Source: Deltaproteobacteria bacterium (GTDB lineage Bacteria; Desulfobacterota; Binatia; DP-6). Taken from it: a DNA stretch of 45,768 nucleotides. The DNA is taken from the NCBI GenBank assembly GCA_005879585.1, contig VBKG01000300.1, forward strand, positions 1 through 45,768, in the 5' to 3' direction. Position 1 is the stretch's first letter. Every line of letters starts with the position of its first letter. Positions 19,467-28,065 of this stretch are shown in pieces. Position numbers and translations under genes: made by a program. Below the pieces are notes generated by a model. The model was not told where the DNA came from, did no database searches, and saw only the letters and a list, made by a program, of their open reading frames with translations.

Positions 19467-21109
19467 CCGCGCTCCGCGTGATCCCGCTCGGCGGGCTCGG
19501 CGAGATCGGCCTCAACGTGCTCGTCCTCGAGTACGGCGAGGCGGCGATCGCGGTCGACTGCGGCGTCATGTTCCCGGACGAGCGCATGCTCGGCATCGAC
19601 GTCGTGATCCCCGATCTCGGCTACGTCCGCGGCCTCGGCGAACGGTTCCAGGCGATCGTGCTGACCCATGCCCACGAGGACCACATCGGCGCGCTGCCCT
19701 ACGCGCTCGCCGAGCGGGCCGTGCCGGTTTACGGGACGCCGCTGACGCTCGGCTTCGTCCGCGAGCGCCTTCGTGAGCGCGGCCTTTCGGCGCCGCTGCT
19801 GTCGTACGGCACCGAGCCGTGTCGCATCGGGCCCTTCGTCGTCGAGCCGATCGCGATGACGCATTCCATCCCGGACTCCGTCGGCCTCGCGATCCGGACA
19901 CCCGTTGGCACCGTCGTCCACACCGGTGACTTCAAGATCGACCAGACGCCGCTCGACGGCCGCCTGCCCGACCTCGTCCGGCTCGGGGAGCTCGGCGCCG
20001 AGGGCGTGCTGCTCCTGCTCTCGGACTCGACCAACGTCGAGCATGCGGGCGTGACGCCGTCGGAGCGCTGCGTCGGTGCGGAGCTGGCGACGATCTTCCG
20101 GCAATCGACCGGCCGGATCCTCGTCACGACGTTCTCGTCGCACATCCACCGCATGCAGCAGGTGATCGACCTGGCCGTGCGGTTCCGCCGGCGGGTCGCC
20201 TTCGTCGGCCGGAGCCTCGGCGTGCATGCCGCCGTCGCGCGCGACCTCGGCCATCTCGCCATCCCCGACGGTGCGCTCGTCGACCCGGGCGCGGCGCGCG
20301 ACCTCCCGCGCGATCAGGTCGTGCTCATCACCGCGGGCAGCCAGGCCGAGGCCGCCTCGGCGCTCGTCCGCATCGCCATGGACGCGCACAAGCAGGTGAC
20401 GCTCGACCCGGGCGACGTGGTGATCCTCTCCTCGCGCATCATCCCGGGCAACGAGCGCGCCATCTCGAGCCTGGTGAACCACCTCTACCGGCGGGGCGCC
20501 GTCGTGCACTACGGCCGGACGTCGGCCGTCCACGTCTCCGGGCACGCCTCGCAGGAAGAGCTGAAGCTCGTGATGAACCTGGTCCGCCCGCGCCACTTCG
20601 TGCCGGTGCACGGCGAGTACCGCCACCTCGTCCGCCATAACCTCCTGGCGATGGAGGTCGGGATCCCCGCGGAGGCGTGCCATCTCCTCGAGAACGGCGA
20701 CGTGCTCGAGCTCGACGCGGCGGGCGGCGCCCGGCGCGGGGAGCGCGTGCCCGCCGGGCGCGTCTTCGTCGACGGGAAGGGCATCGGCGACGTCGAGGAC
20801 GAGGTGCTGCGCGACCGCCGTCACCTCTCCGAGGACGGGCTCGTGCTCGCCGTGCTGGCGATCGCCCAGCAGTCGGGCGAGATCGTCGCCGGGCCGGACC
20901 TCGTCTCGCGAGGGGTCATGGGGGAGGAGGCGAACCCGGACATCCTCGAGCGGGCGCGGGGCGCCGTCCTCGAGGCGCTGGCTGCCATCAACCCCGAGTC
21001 GCGCACCGACCCGGCGGAGGTGAAGGAGGAGGTCCGCAAGGCATTGCGGCGATATTTCAAGCGTTTCGACCGCCGACCGGTGATCCTCCCCTTCGTCATG
21101 GAGATGTAA
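19463..21109 (+). CDS. rnj: Ribonuclease J
   Basis: 548 residues, normal for RNase J. The N-terminus is TALRVIPLGGLGEIGLNVLV. The metallo-beta-lactamase motif THAHEDHIGALPY has its metal ligands at His69, His71, Asp73 and His74; the beta-CASP domain follows, with SSHIHRMQQV and VSGHASQEELK, then FVPVHGEYRH. The C-terminal domain ends near PVILPFVMEM. RNase J is a 5'-3' exonuclease and endonuclease for mRNA decay and rRNA maturation. A role in leaderless-mRNA turnover would be speculation. The GTG start overlaps plsC. Confidence 0.94.
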   Translation: MTALRVIPLGGLGEIGLNVLVLEYGEAAIAVDCGVMFPDERMLGIDVVIPDLGYVRGLGERFQAIVLTHAHEDHIGALPYALAERAVPVYGTPLTLGFVRERLRERGLSAPLLSYGTEPCRIGPFVVEPIAMTHSIPDSVGLAIRTPVGTVVHTGDFKIDQTPLDGRLPDLVRLGELGAEGVLLLLSDSTNVEHAGVTPSERCVGAELATIFRQSTGRILVTTFSSHIHRMQQVIDLAVRFRRRVAFVGRSLGVHAAVARDLGHLAIPDGALVDPGAARDLPRDQVVLITAGSQAEAASALVRIAMDAHKQVTLDPGDVVILSSRIIPGNERAISSLVNHLYRRGAVVHYGRTSAVHVSGHASQEELKLVMNLVRPRHFVPVHGEYRHLVRHNLLAMEVGIPAEACHLLENGDVLELDAAGGARRGERVPAGRVFVDGKGIGDVEDEVLRDRRHLSEDGLVLAVLAIAQQSGEIVAGPDLVSRGVMGEEANPDILERARGAVLEALAAINPESRTDPAEVKEEVRKALRRYFKRFDRRPVILPFVMEM

Positions 21110-21131
21110 TAGAAGAGCGCGGCCGGGGAGG

Positions 21132-23357
21132 GTGGTGGTGACGAGGGGGCAGGGCACGGCCGGCCGGCGGCCGATCGCGGGATCGCCGAGCCTGCTGATC
21201 CGCGAGGCGCAGGCGATCGCGGGCGGCGCCTTCGCGGTGTTCCTGGCGCTCAGCCTGCTCTCCTACGCGCCCGACACCCCGCACGCGAACCTCGGCGGGC
21301 CGGTCGGGCACGCGATCGCCGACACGGCGCTGCACGCGCTCGGCCTCGCCGCGTATCTCTTCCCCGTCTATCTCGGCTACCTCGCCGTCACGCTGCTGCG
21401 GACCGGTGCCGAGGCGCCGTCGGGTCTCGAGATCGCGGGCGCGGGGCTCCTCGTCGTGACGCTCGCGGCGCTCGCCGGGCTCGTCACCGAGGGGCGGGCG
21501 ATCGTGCACGGCGGCGGCTGGCTCGGCGGCTTCGTCGCCACGGCGCTGCGGGAGCTCGTCGGCGGCCCCGGCGCCTGCCTGGCGCTCACCGGCCTGCTCG
21601 TGGTGGCGCTCGTGCTCGCCACCGGGGTGTCGGCGATCGCCGTCGCCAGTCGCGCGGCGCGGCAGCTCGGCGCCGTCGCCGCGCGCGTCGTCACGGGCGC
21701 GGTGCGCCGCCGTGGCGCCGCGCCGGCGCGCCGCGAGCCCGCGGGCCGGATCCGAAGACCGATCCTCCTCGACGACGCCTTCGACGCCGACGCGCCGGTC
21801 GCGGAGCCCCCGCCGCCGATCATCCGCGAGCCCGAGCGGAAGCCCGAGACCGGCACGGCGAAGAAACGGCGGGCCGAGACCCAGGAGGAGCTCTTCGCGA
21901 CCGACAGCTACCGCCTGCCCGCTCTCGGTCTCCTCGATCAGCCGGCGCGGACCGTGCACCCGCTCGACGAGAACGCGCTGCTCGCGAACTCGCGCATCCT
22001 CGAGACCAAGCTCGCGGACTTCGGCGTCATCGGCAAGGTGGTCGCGGTCCGTCCCGGGCCGGTGATCACCACCTTCGAGTTCGAGCCCGCGCCCGGCGTG
22101 AAGGTGAACCGCATCGTCAACCTGGCCGACGACCTGTCGATGGCGCTCCGCGCGCTCTCGGTCCGCGTCCTGGCCCCCATCCCCGGGAAGCCGGTCGTCG
22201 GCATCGAGGTGTCGAATCCGTCGCGCGAGAAGGTCTTCATCCGCGAGCTGCTGGCCACCGACGAATACCGGCGCGCCGACTCGAAGCTGACGCTCGCCTT
22301 TGGCAAGGACACGACCGGCAACGTCATGGTCGCCGACCTGGCCCGCATGCCGCACCTGCTGGTCGCCGGCGCCACGGGCACCGGCAAGTCGGTGTCGATG
22401 AACGCCATGATCATGAGCATCCTCTACAACGCCACGCCGCGCGACGTCCGCTTCATCATGATCGATCCGAAGATGCTCGAGCTCTCGACCTACGAGGAGA
22501 TCCCGCACCTGCTCGTGCCCGTCGTGACGGACCCGAAGAAGGCGGCCGCCGCGCTCAACAACACGATCCGCGAGATGGACATGCGCTATCGCCTGCTGCA
22601 CGACAAGGGTGTGCGCAACATCGACAGCTACAACCGTCTGATCGCGCAGGCGCCGCCCGCGGAGCCGGCGCCGGACGAGCCCCCCACCGAGGGGGCGCTC
22701 GTCCATCAGCACCTCCCCCGCATCGTCATCATCATCGACGAGCTCGCGGACCTGATGATGACCGTCGGGCGCGAGATCGAGGAGTCGATCACGCGGCTCG
22801 CGCAGAAGGCGCGCGCCGCGGGCATCCATCTGATCCTCGCCACCCAGCGGCCGTCCGTCGACGTCATCACCGGGCTCATCAAGGCCAACTTCCCCGCTCG
22901 CATCTCGTTCCAGGTGACCTCCCGCATCGACTCGCGGACGATCCTCGACGCCAGCGGGGCGGAGCGCCTCCTCGGCGAGGGCGACCTGCTGTTCCTTCCG
23001 CCCGGCACGGCCCGCGTCCAGCGGCTGCACGGCGCCTTCGTCTCCGACACCGACGTTCACCGGGTGGTCGACTTCATCAAGCCGCAGGAGCAGCCGCGCT
23101 ACCAGATGGAGCTCCTCGAGAGCGAGGACGAGGGCGAGGACGGCGAGGAGGAGGACCTCGCGGACGAGATGTACGACCTCGCCGTGCGCCTCGTGACCGA
23201 GCACCGGCAGGCGTCGATCTCGTGGCTCCAGCGGCGGCTGCGCGTCGGCTACAATCGCGCCGCGCGCATGGTCGAGCGCATGGAGCGCGAGGGTGTCGTG
23301 TCGGCGGCCTCGGGTGCCCGGCCGCGCGAGGTGATCGCGCGGCGTCTCGAGGACTGA
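21132..23357 (+). CDS. ftsK: DNA translocase FtsK
   Basis: 741 residues. Four predicted membrane helices lie in about 20-175, then a short linker (about 195-260, acidic and Arg-rich) instead of the long Pro/Gln linker of E. coli FtsK. Next come the alpha and beta motor domains with Walker A GATGTGKS at 413-420 and Walker B IVIIIDELADLMM. A C-terminal winged-helix gamma domain (SISWLQRRLRVGYNRAARMVERME) reads KOPS sequences. It pumps DNA and activates XerCD at the septum during division. The GTG at 21132 is the first of several GTG codons after a GGGGAGGG ribosome site. Confidence 0.95.
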   Translation: MVVTRGQGTAGRRPIAGSPSLLIREAQAIAGGAFAVFLALSLLSYAPDTPHANLGGPVGHAIADTALHALGLAAYLFPVYLGYLAVTLLRTGAEAPSGLEIAGAGLLVVTLAALAGLVTEGRAIVHGGGWLGGFVATALRELVGGPGACLALTGLLVVALVLATGVSAIAVASRAARQLGAVAARVVTGAVRRRGAAPARREPAGRIRRPILLDDAFDADAPVAEPPPPIIREPERKPETGTAKKRRAETQEELFATDSYRLPALGLLDQPARTVHPLDENALLANSRILETKLADFGVIGKVVAVRPGPVITTFEFEPAPGVKVNRIVNLADDLSMALRALSVRVLAPIPGKPVVGIEVSNPSREKVFIRELLATDEYRRADSKLTLAFGKDTTGNVMVADLARMPHLLVAGATGTGKSVSMNAMIMSILYNATPRDVRFIMIDPKMLELSTYEEIPHLLVPVVTDPKKAAAALNNTIREMDMRYRLLHDKGVRNIDSYNRLIAQAPPAEPAPDEPPTEGALVHQHLPRIVIIIDELADLMMTVGREIEESITRLAQKARAAGIHLILATQRPSVDVITGLIKANFPARISFQVTSRIDSRTILDASGAERLLGEGDLLFLPPGTARVQRLHGAFVSDTDVHRVVDFIKPQEQPRYQMELLESEDEGEDGEEEDLADEMYDLAVRLVTEHRQASISWLQRRLRVGYNRAARMVERMEREGVVSAASGARPREVIARRLED

Positions 23358-24514
23358 CCGCGCCGCCGCTCTACACGCGCGCATTCTGGGTCGCCTGCGC
23401 CATGCACCTCGCCGGGGGCATGAGCCTCGCGATGTTCCTCCTCTTCCCGCTCTACGTCCGCGGCCTCGGCGGCAGCGACCTGACGAGTGGTCTTCTCCTC
23501 GGCGTCGGCGAGGCGGCCAGCGTTGCGGCGCGCCCGTTCGTCGGCCTCGCGCTCGACCGCTTCGGACGGCGTCGCGTCCTGCTCTGGGCGAACGGCCTGA
23601 ATGCGGCCTCGTTCCTGCCGTTCCTGACATTCGGTCGCATCGGCCCGGGGCTGGTCGCCGCGACGATCGTGCACTGCGTGCTCTGGGGCGCGCTCTTCGC
23701 CAGCTACTTCACGTATGCCGCGGATCTCGTCCCGGCGGGGCGTCGCGCCGAAGGGATCGCCGTCTTCGGCTCGGCCGGCATGCTCACCAACGGCGTCGGG
23801 CCGTCGCTCGGCGAGGTGGTGATCGCCCATGCGGGGTTCGCCGCGTTCTTCCTCACCGCGGTGGCCTTCGCGCTCGTGGCGTTCGCGCTGACCTTCGCCA
23901 TCCGCGTACCGCGGGCGGTCTCCACCGCGGGATCGAGGGAAGGGTGGCGCGCCGTCGCGGGCGGCGGTCTCGCCCCCGTGTTGCTCGCCACCGTGGTGTT
24001 CGGGATGGGCGTCAATGCCGCGTTCTTCTTCGTGGCGCCGTTCACGCGCGATCTCGGGCTTGCGCGCGCGGCGCCATTCTTCGGCACGTACGCCACGACG
24101 TCGATCGTGCTCCGCCTGATCGGCCGCCGCCTGCTCGACCGTCTCGGTCCGCACCGCGTCGCCATCCCGGCCTTCGCGTGCATAGGCGCCGGGCTCGGGT
24201 TCCTGTGCCTGCTCCCGCGCCCCGGCATCCTCGTCCTCGCGGGCATCGTCTGCGGCGCCGGCCACGGGTCGCTCTTCCCGGTGCTCAACGCGCTCGCCAT
24301 CGAGCGCGCCCCGGCGCGCCTGGCCGGCACGGCGGTGAGCCTCCTCACCGCGGCGTCCGATCTCGGCGTCGTGCTCGGGACGCCGCTGTGCGGTGCGCTC
24401 GCCGAGACGCTCGGCTATCGGGCGATGTTCGCCCTCGTCGCCACCGCGACGCTCAGCGGCCTCGCGGTGATGGCCGTCGACCGCGCGATTGCACCTCGAC
24501 CAGCGGAAGGATAG
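23354..24514 (+). CDS. Major facilitator superfamily transporter
   Basis: About 386 residues with roughly 12 hydrophobic segments. The loop-2 motif reads LALDRFGRRRVLLWANG, the MFS A-motif region. Other helices include ATIVHCVLWGALFASYFTYAADLV and LATVVFGMGVNAAFFFVAPFTRDLG. The substrate is unknown; it resembles drug/sugar-type MFS exporters. The start is a problem: the frame has no ATG or GTG before helix 1. A CTG at 23354 overlapping the ftsK stop (CTGA) would allow coupling and keep helix 1. The ATG at 23402 would cut it. Confidence 0.8.
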   Translation: MTAPPLYTRAFWVACAMHLAGGMSLAMFLLFPLYVRGLGGSDLTSGLLLGVGEAASVAARPFVGLALDRFGRRRVLLWANGLNAASFLPFLTFGRIGPGLVAATIVHCVLWGALFASYFTYAADLVPAGRRAEGIAVFGSAGMLTNGVGPSLGEVVIAHAGFAAFFLTAVAFALVAFALTFAIRVPRAVSTAGSREGWRAVAGGGLAPVLLATVVFGMGVNAAFFFVAPFTRDLGLARAAPFFGTYATTSIVLRLIGRRLLDRLGPHRVAIPAFACIGAGLGFLCLLPRPGILVLAGIVCGAGHGSLFPVLNALAIERAPARLAGTAVSLLTAASDLGVVLGTPLCGALAETLGYRAMFALVATATLSGLAVMAVDRAIAPRPAEG

Positions 24515-24525
24515 GCGGGCGGTCT

Positions 24526-25164
24526 ATGCGATGGGTCGTCTGCCTGGTGCTCGCCGCCGCCGTCGTGGCGCCGGCCCGCGCCGACGAGCTGGCCGACGCG
24601 CTCCGCACCCTCCAGCAGCGCTACGAATCGACGCGCACGCTGGTCGCGAAATTCCGCCAGGAGGTCGAGTCCCCGACCATGGCGGGCAAGCTCACGTCGA
24701 ACGGGACGGTCAGCTTCGAGAAGCCGAACCGGATGCGCTGGGACTACGCCGCGCCCGACCGGCAGACGATCGTGAGCGACGGCGAGACGCTCTGGATCTA
24801 CCAGCCGGAAGAGAAGCAGGTGCTGAAGGCGCCGCTCCGCGAGGCCTTCCAGGCGACGACGCCGGTCACGTTTCTCGGGGGGCTCGGGCACGTCGACCGC
24901 GATTTCACGCCGACGCTCGAGTCGAGCGCCGACGACCGCTGGGTGCTGAAGCTCGTGCCGCGCGAGGAGCGGGGCGTCGGTACGCTGGTGCTCGTCGTGC
25001 GGAAGGGCGACGCCTCGATCGAAGAGGCGCGCATCAGCGATCCGCTCGGCACGACGACGCACCTCGCCCTCAGCGAGGAACGGCGGAACGTGTCGCTCGG
25101 GGCCGACCTCTTCCATTTCACGCCGCCGCCGGGGGTTGACGTGGTCCGTCCCCCCACCTATTGA
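24526..25164 (+). CDS. lolA: Outer-membrane lipoprotein carrier protein LolA
   Basis: 212 residues with a signal peptide (MRWVVCLVLAAAVVAPARA), cleaved near Ala-Asp. The mature part shows LAKFRQ-type spacing (TLVAKFRQEVES), KPNRMRWDYAAPDRQTIVSDGETLWIY and a C-terminal sheet, all typical of LolA. It ferries lipoproteins through the periplasm from LolCDE to LolB, so its presence argues for a diderm cell. The ATG at 24526 lies 11 nt after the MFS gene. lolA downstream of ftsK is a common order in proteobacteria. Confidence 0.93.
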   Translation: MRWVVCLVLAAAVVAPARADELADALRTLQQRYESTRTLVAKFRQEVESPTMAGKLTSNGTVSFEKPNRMRWDYAAPDRQTIVSDGETLWIYQPEEKQVLKAPLREAFQATTPVTFLGGLGHVDRDFTPTLESSADDRWVLKLVPREERGVGTLVLVVRKGDASIEEARISDPLGTTTHLALSEERRNVSLGADLFHFTPPPGVDVVRPPTY

Positions 25165-25173
25165 CGCGCGCCC

Positions 25174-25659
25174 ATGCCGTCCTTCGACGTCGTCTGTCGC
25201 GTCGACCTGCAGGAGGTCGACAACGCCATCAACCAGACCCTCCGCGAGCTCGGGCAGCGCTTCGACTTCAAGGGTACGCAGACCGAGGTCCGCCGCGAGG
25301 AGAACGCGCTCCACCTCCACTCCGCGGACGACTTCAAGGTGCGCGCCGTCAGTGAGATCCTGCGCGAGAAGCTCGCGCGCCGGCAGGTGCCGCTGAAGGC
25401 GGTGCAGGAGGGTCCCATCGAGCCCGGTCCGGCCGGTACGGCGAAGCAGAAGCTCGACCTCCAGCAAGGCATCCCGGTCGAGAAGGCGCGCGAGATCGTG
25501 AAGCTCGTGAAGGAGATGAAGACGAGGGTGCAGGTCGCCATCCAGGGCGATCAGGTGCGGGTCAGCGGCAAGAAGCGCGACGATCTCCAGGCGGTGATCC
25601 AGCGGCTCCGGGGCGAGGACCTCGGCATCGCGATGCAGGTCGTGAACTTCCGCGACTGA
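25174..25659 (+). CDS. yajQ: YajQ family nucleotide-binding protein
   Basis: 161 residues, the standard length of the family. It starts MPSFDVVCRVDLQEVDNAIN and has RFDFKGTQ, KQKLDLQQGI, VQVAIQGDQVRVSGKKRDDLQ and a C-terminal VNFRD. YajQ proteins have been described as c-di-GMP effectors in some bacteria and as RNA/nucleotide binders in others; which applies here is unknown. It sits between lolA and rimO with gaps of 9 and 2 nt, so it is part of the same transcription unit. Confidence 0.94.
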   Translation: MPSFDVVCRVDLQEVDNAINQTLRELGQRFDFKGTQTEVRREENALHLHSADDFKVRAVSEILREKLARRQVPLKAVQEGPIEPGPAGTAKQKLDLQQGIPVEKAREIVKLVKEMKTRVQVAIQGDQVRVSGKKRDDLQAVIQRLRGEDLGIAMQVVNFRD

Positions 25660-25661
25660 CG

Positions 25662-27014
25662 ATGACGCCGCGCCGCGTGCACCTCGTGACCCTCGGCTGT
25701 CCGAAGAACCAGGTGGACAGCGAGGTCATGCTCGGCGTGCTGGCGCGCCGCGGCCACGAGATGGTGCTCGACCCCGACGCCGCCGACGTGCTCGTCGTCA
25801 ACACCTGCGCCTTCATCGGGCCCGCCAAGGAGGAGTCGATCGACGCGATCCTCGACCTCGCCGCCGTGAAGGCGGCGCGGCCCGGGCGGCGGCTCGTCGT
25901 GACCGGCTGCCTCGCGCAGCGCTACGCCGACGACCTGCAGCAGGCGCTGCCCGAGGTCGACGTGTTCGTTGGCACCGGAGACCTCCTCCGGATCGCCGAC
26001 GCGGTCGAGGCGCCGCTCGCGGACGCGCCCGTCGTCTACCGCGGCGCGCAGCACGTGCTGCCCCCGCACGGCGTGGCGGCCCGCGTCCGGACGGGCGCCT
26101 GGTGGACGGCCTATCTCAAGGTCTCGGAAGGCTGCGACCACGCCTGCAGCTTCTGCATCATCCCGAAGATCCGTGGCCGGCACGAGAGCCGTTCGATCGA
26201 CGACCTCGTTGCCGAGGCCGCGAGCCTCGCGGCGGAGGGTGCGGTCGAGCTCTCCCTGATCGCGCAGGACCTGACCGCCTACGGGCGCGACCTGCCGGGC
26301 GACGCCTCGCTCGCCCGGCTGCTCCGGGCTCTCGCCGTCCGCGTGCCCGACGTCCGCTGGCTCCGGCTGCTCTACGCGTACCCGGCGTCGGTCACCGACG
26401 AGCTGCTCGAGGTCATGGCCGACGAACCGGCCGTCTGCCCCTACCTCGACATGCCGCTCCAGCACATCTCGGACCGGATGTTGCGCGCCATGCGCCGCGA
26501 GCGCAGCGGTGTGGCGATCCGTCGGCTGATCGCCCGGATCCGACGTGCCGTTCCGGAGATCGCGCTGCGCACGTCCTTCATCGTCGGCTTCCCCGGCGAG
26601 ACGGATGCCGACGTGCGCGAGCTCTGTGACTTCCTCGAGGAGGCCGAGTTCGACCACGTCGGCGTGTTCCGCTACTCGCAGGAGGAGAACACGCCGGCCG
26701 CCGCGTTCCCGGAGCAGCTGTCGGAGGCGGTGAAGGCCGAGCGCTGGGAGCGCGTCATGGCGGCGCAGGCACACATCGCGTCGCGGCGTGCAGCCGCGCA
26801 TCGCGGGCGGACCGTGGAGGTCCTCGTCGAGGGCCGGGACGCGCGCGGTCGGCTGATCGGCAGAACGCGCGGACAGGCGCCGGAGATCGACGGGCGCACG
26901 TACCTCCACGGCCGTGCTGCGGCCGGCGATCTCGTACAGGCGCGCATCGTCGGAACAGAAACGTACGATCTCGTCGGCGACATCGTCGCATCGCACGCGC
27001 ACGTCGCCGTTTGA
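25662..27014 (+). CDS. rimO: Ribosomal protein uS12 methylthiotransferase
   Basis: 450 residues. The N-terminal MTTase domain has Cys13 (LGCPKN), Cys49 (NTCAF) and Cys83 (TGCLAQR) for one Fe-S cluster. The radical-SAM CX3CX2C is Cys158, Cys162 and Cys165 (CDHACSFC). A C-terminal TRAM domain begins near RTVEVLVEG. It adds a methylthio group to the conserved Asp of ribosomal protein S12. The segments CDHACSFCIIPKIRG and DMPLQHISDRMLRAMRR favour RimO over MiaB. Its stop lies within the -35 region of the next promoter. Confidence 0.93.
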   Translation: MTPRRVHLVTLGCPKNQVDSEVMLGVLARRGHEMVLDPDAADVLVVNTCAFIGPAKEESIDAILDLAAVKAARPGRRLVVTGCLAQRYADDLQQALPEVDVFVGTGDLLRIADAVEAPLADAPVVYRGAQHVLPPHGVAARVRTGAWWTAYLKVSEGCDHACSFCIIPKIRGRHESRSIDDLVAEAASLAAEGAVELSLIAQDLTAYGRDLPGDASLARLLRALAVRVPDVRWLRLLYAYPASVTDELLEVMADEPAVCPYLDMPLQHISDRMLRAMRRERSGVAIRRLIARIRRAVPEIALRTSFIVGFPGETDADVRELCDFLEEAEFDHVGVFRYSQEENTPAAAFPEQLSEAVKAERWERVMAAQAHIASRRAAAHRGRTVEVLVEGRDARGRLIGRTRGQAPEIDGRTYLHGRAAAGDLVQARIVGTETYDLVGDIVASHAHVAV

Positions 27015-27039
27015 CACGCCACCGGCGACACTTTAGAGT
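27011..27039 (+). promoter_or_regulatory. Strong sigma70-like promoter of the DksA-type gene
   Basis: TTGACA (27011-27016), a 17-nt spacer, then TAGAGT (27034-27039). GGGAGG (27053-27058) serves as ribosome site for the ATG at 27066. The -35 box overlaps the rimO stop codon. Confidence 0.7.
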
Positions 27040-27065
27040 GCCGCGCCTTTCCGGGAGGCATCCTC

Positions 27066-27491
27066 ATGCGTAAGGCATTCCTCAAGAAAGCCCGCGAGAC
27101 ATTGCAGGAGATGCGCGAGCAGCTCCTGCGCAACGTCCAGGCCGAGCTGCACGAAGGACGCGAGCAGAGCAAGGACGAGGGCATGGACACCTACGACCTC
27201 GCGAGCGATGCGCGCGACCGCGAGATCAACTTCATCCTCACCGATCGCGAGCGCGAGAAGCTCCAGGCGATCGACGAGGCGCTCGCCCGGGTGGGAGAGG
27301 GCAGCTACGGGGCCTGCGAGAGCTGCGAGTCCGACATCGCCGAGGGCCGGCTGGAAGCCCTGCCGTTCACCCGTCTCTGTATCAACTGCCAGGCCGAGCG
27401 CGAGAAGGAAGCGCGGATGAACAAGCGGTTCGAAGAGGACCGCACCTACCGTCGTCTCACGACCGGCGACACCGACGAAGAGACGTCGTAG
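27066..27491 (+). CDS. DksA/TraR family zinc-finger transcription factor
   Basis: 141 residues. A coiled-coil (about 5-75) with Asp residues at its tip region is followed by a four-cysteine zinc finger: Cys84, Cys87, Cys105, Cys108 (YGACESCESDIAEGRLEALP, then LCINC). DksA-type proteins enter the RNA polymerase secondary channel and, with ppGpp, tune rRNA and amino-acid promoters. It has its own strong promoter. The C-terminal tail is rich in Arg, Glu and Thr. Its stop is 1 nt from the stop of the convergent Yip1-type gene. Confidence 0.9.
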   Translation: MRKAFLKKARETLQEMREQLLRNVQAELHEGREQSKDEGMDTYDLASDARDREINFILTDREREKLQAIDEALARVGEGSYGACESCESDIAEGRLEALPFTRLCINCQAEREKEARMNKRFEEDRTYRRLTTGDTDEETS

Positions 27492-27492
27492 C

Positions 27493-28011
27493 TCACGGCA
27501 GGAACGGGCGGCGCCGCGCCACGAACACGAGCCACATGACGGCGAGGCCGATGCCGACCGTCAGCACGGCGCGGGTGGTGTCGAAGCCGTGCACCCGCTC
27601 CAGCCCCACGACGGTCAGATACACGCCGTAGACGACGGCCAGGACGCCGATCCAGGGCAACCACGCGAGCACCGTCGGCGCCGCCGCATAGGCCACGACC
27701 CGGAACGTCGCCTCGAAGCCCGCTCGCCCGCTGAACAGGTGCTGGGCGATCAGCACGAATAGCGCCGCGGACACGAAGGCGCCGAGGACCTGGAACAGGA
27801 CGATCCGCACGAAGCCGCCGAGGCCCCAGCCGAAGACCAGGTGCCCGGCCGCGTTGATGACGGCCGACACGCCGAGGAACGCGAGCGGCGCCTGCAGGCC
27901 CCCCACCTCGGGCATGTCCGCGAAGAACCCGCGCGGGTCCGTCATCACGCGCTTCCACGTGTTCGGGAAGCCTTCGAGCGCCGTGGCGCCGTCGAATTCG
28001 CGTGTCGACAT
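27493..28011 (-). CDS. Yip1-domain membrane protein
   Basis: 172 residues with four to five hydrophobic segments (PLAFLGVSAVINAAGHLVFGWGLG, IVLFQVLGAFVSAALFVLIAQ, TVLAWLPWIGVLAVVYGVYLTVVG, TRAVLTVGIGLAVMWLVFVA). The N-terminal FPNTWKRVMTDPRGFFADMP is typical of bacterial Yip1/YIP1-like proteins, which have no assigned function. A TATAAG box lies 8 nt upstream of its ATG. It converges tail to tail with the DksA-type gene, separated by 1 nt. Confidence 0.75.
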   Translation of the reverse strand: MSTREFDGATALEGFPNTWKRVMTDPRGFFADMPEVGGLQAPLAFLGVSAVINAAGHLVFGWGLGGFVRIVLFQVLGAFVSAALFVLIAQHLFSGRAGFEATFRVVAYAAAPTVLAWLPWIGVLAVVYGVYLTVVGLERVHGFDTTRAVLTVGIGLAVMWLVFVARRRPFLP

Positions 28012-28019
28012 GGTAGAGG

Positions 28020-28049
28020 CTTATAGGCGGCGGCCCCGGGGCACGTCCA
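28020..28049 (-). promoter_or_regulatory. Promoter of the Yip1-type gene
   Basis: On the minus strand, TATAAG (28025-28020) lies 8 nt before the ATG at 28011. The best -35 is TGGACG (28049-28044), 18 nt upstream. The transcript would be leaderless or nearly so. Confidence 0.4.
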
Positions 28050-28065
28050 CCGTGGGCCTGGCGCC

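Noticed and set aside
18923-21157. 744-codon minus-strand open frame opposite the plsC/rnj region
   Set aside because: Charged, repetitive antisense translation (Arg/Asp/Glu/Val) typical of shadows at this GC content.
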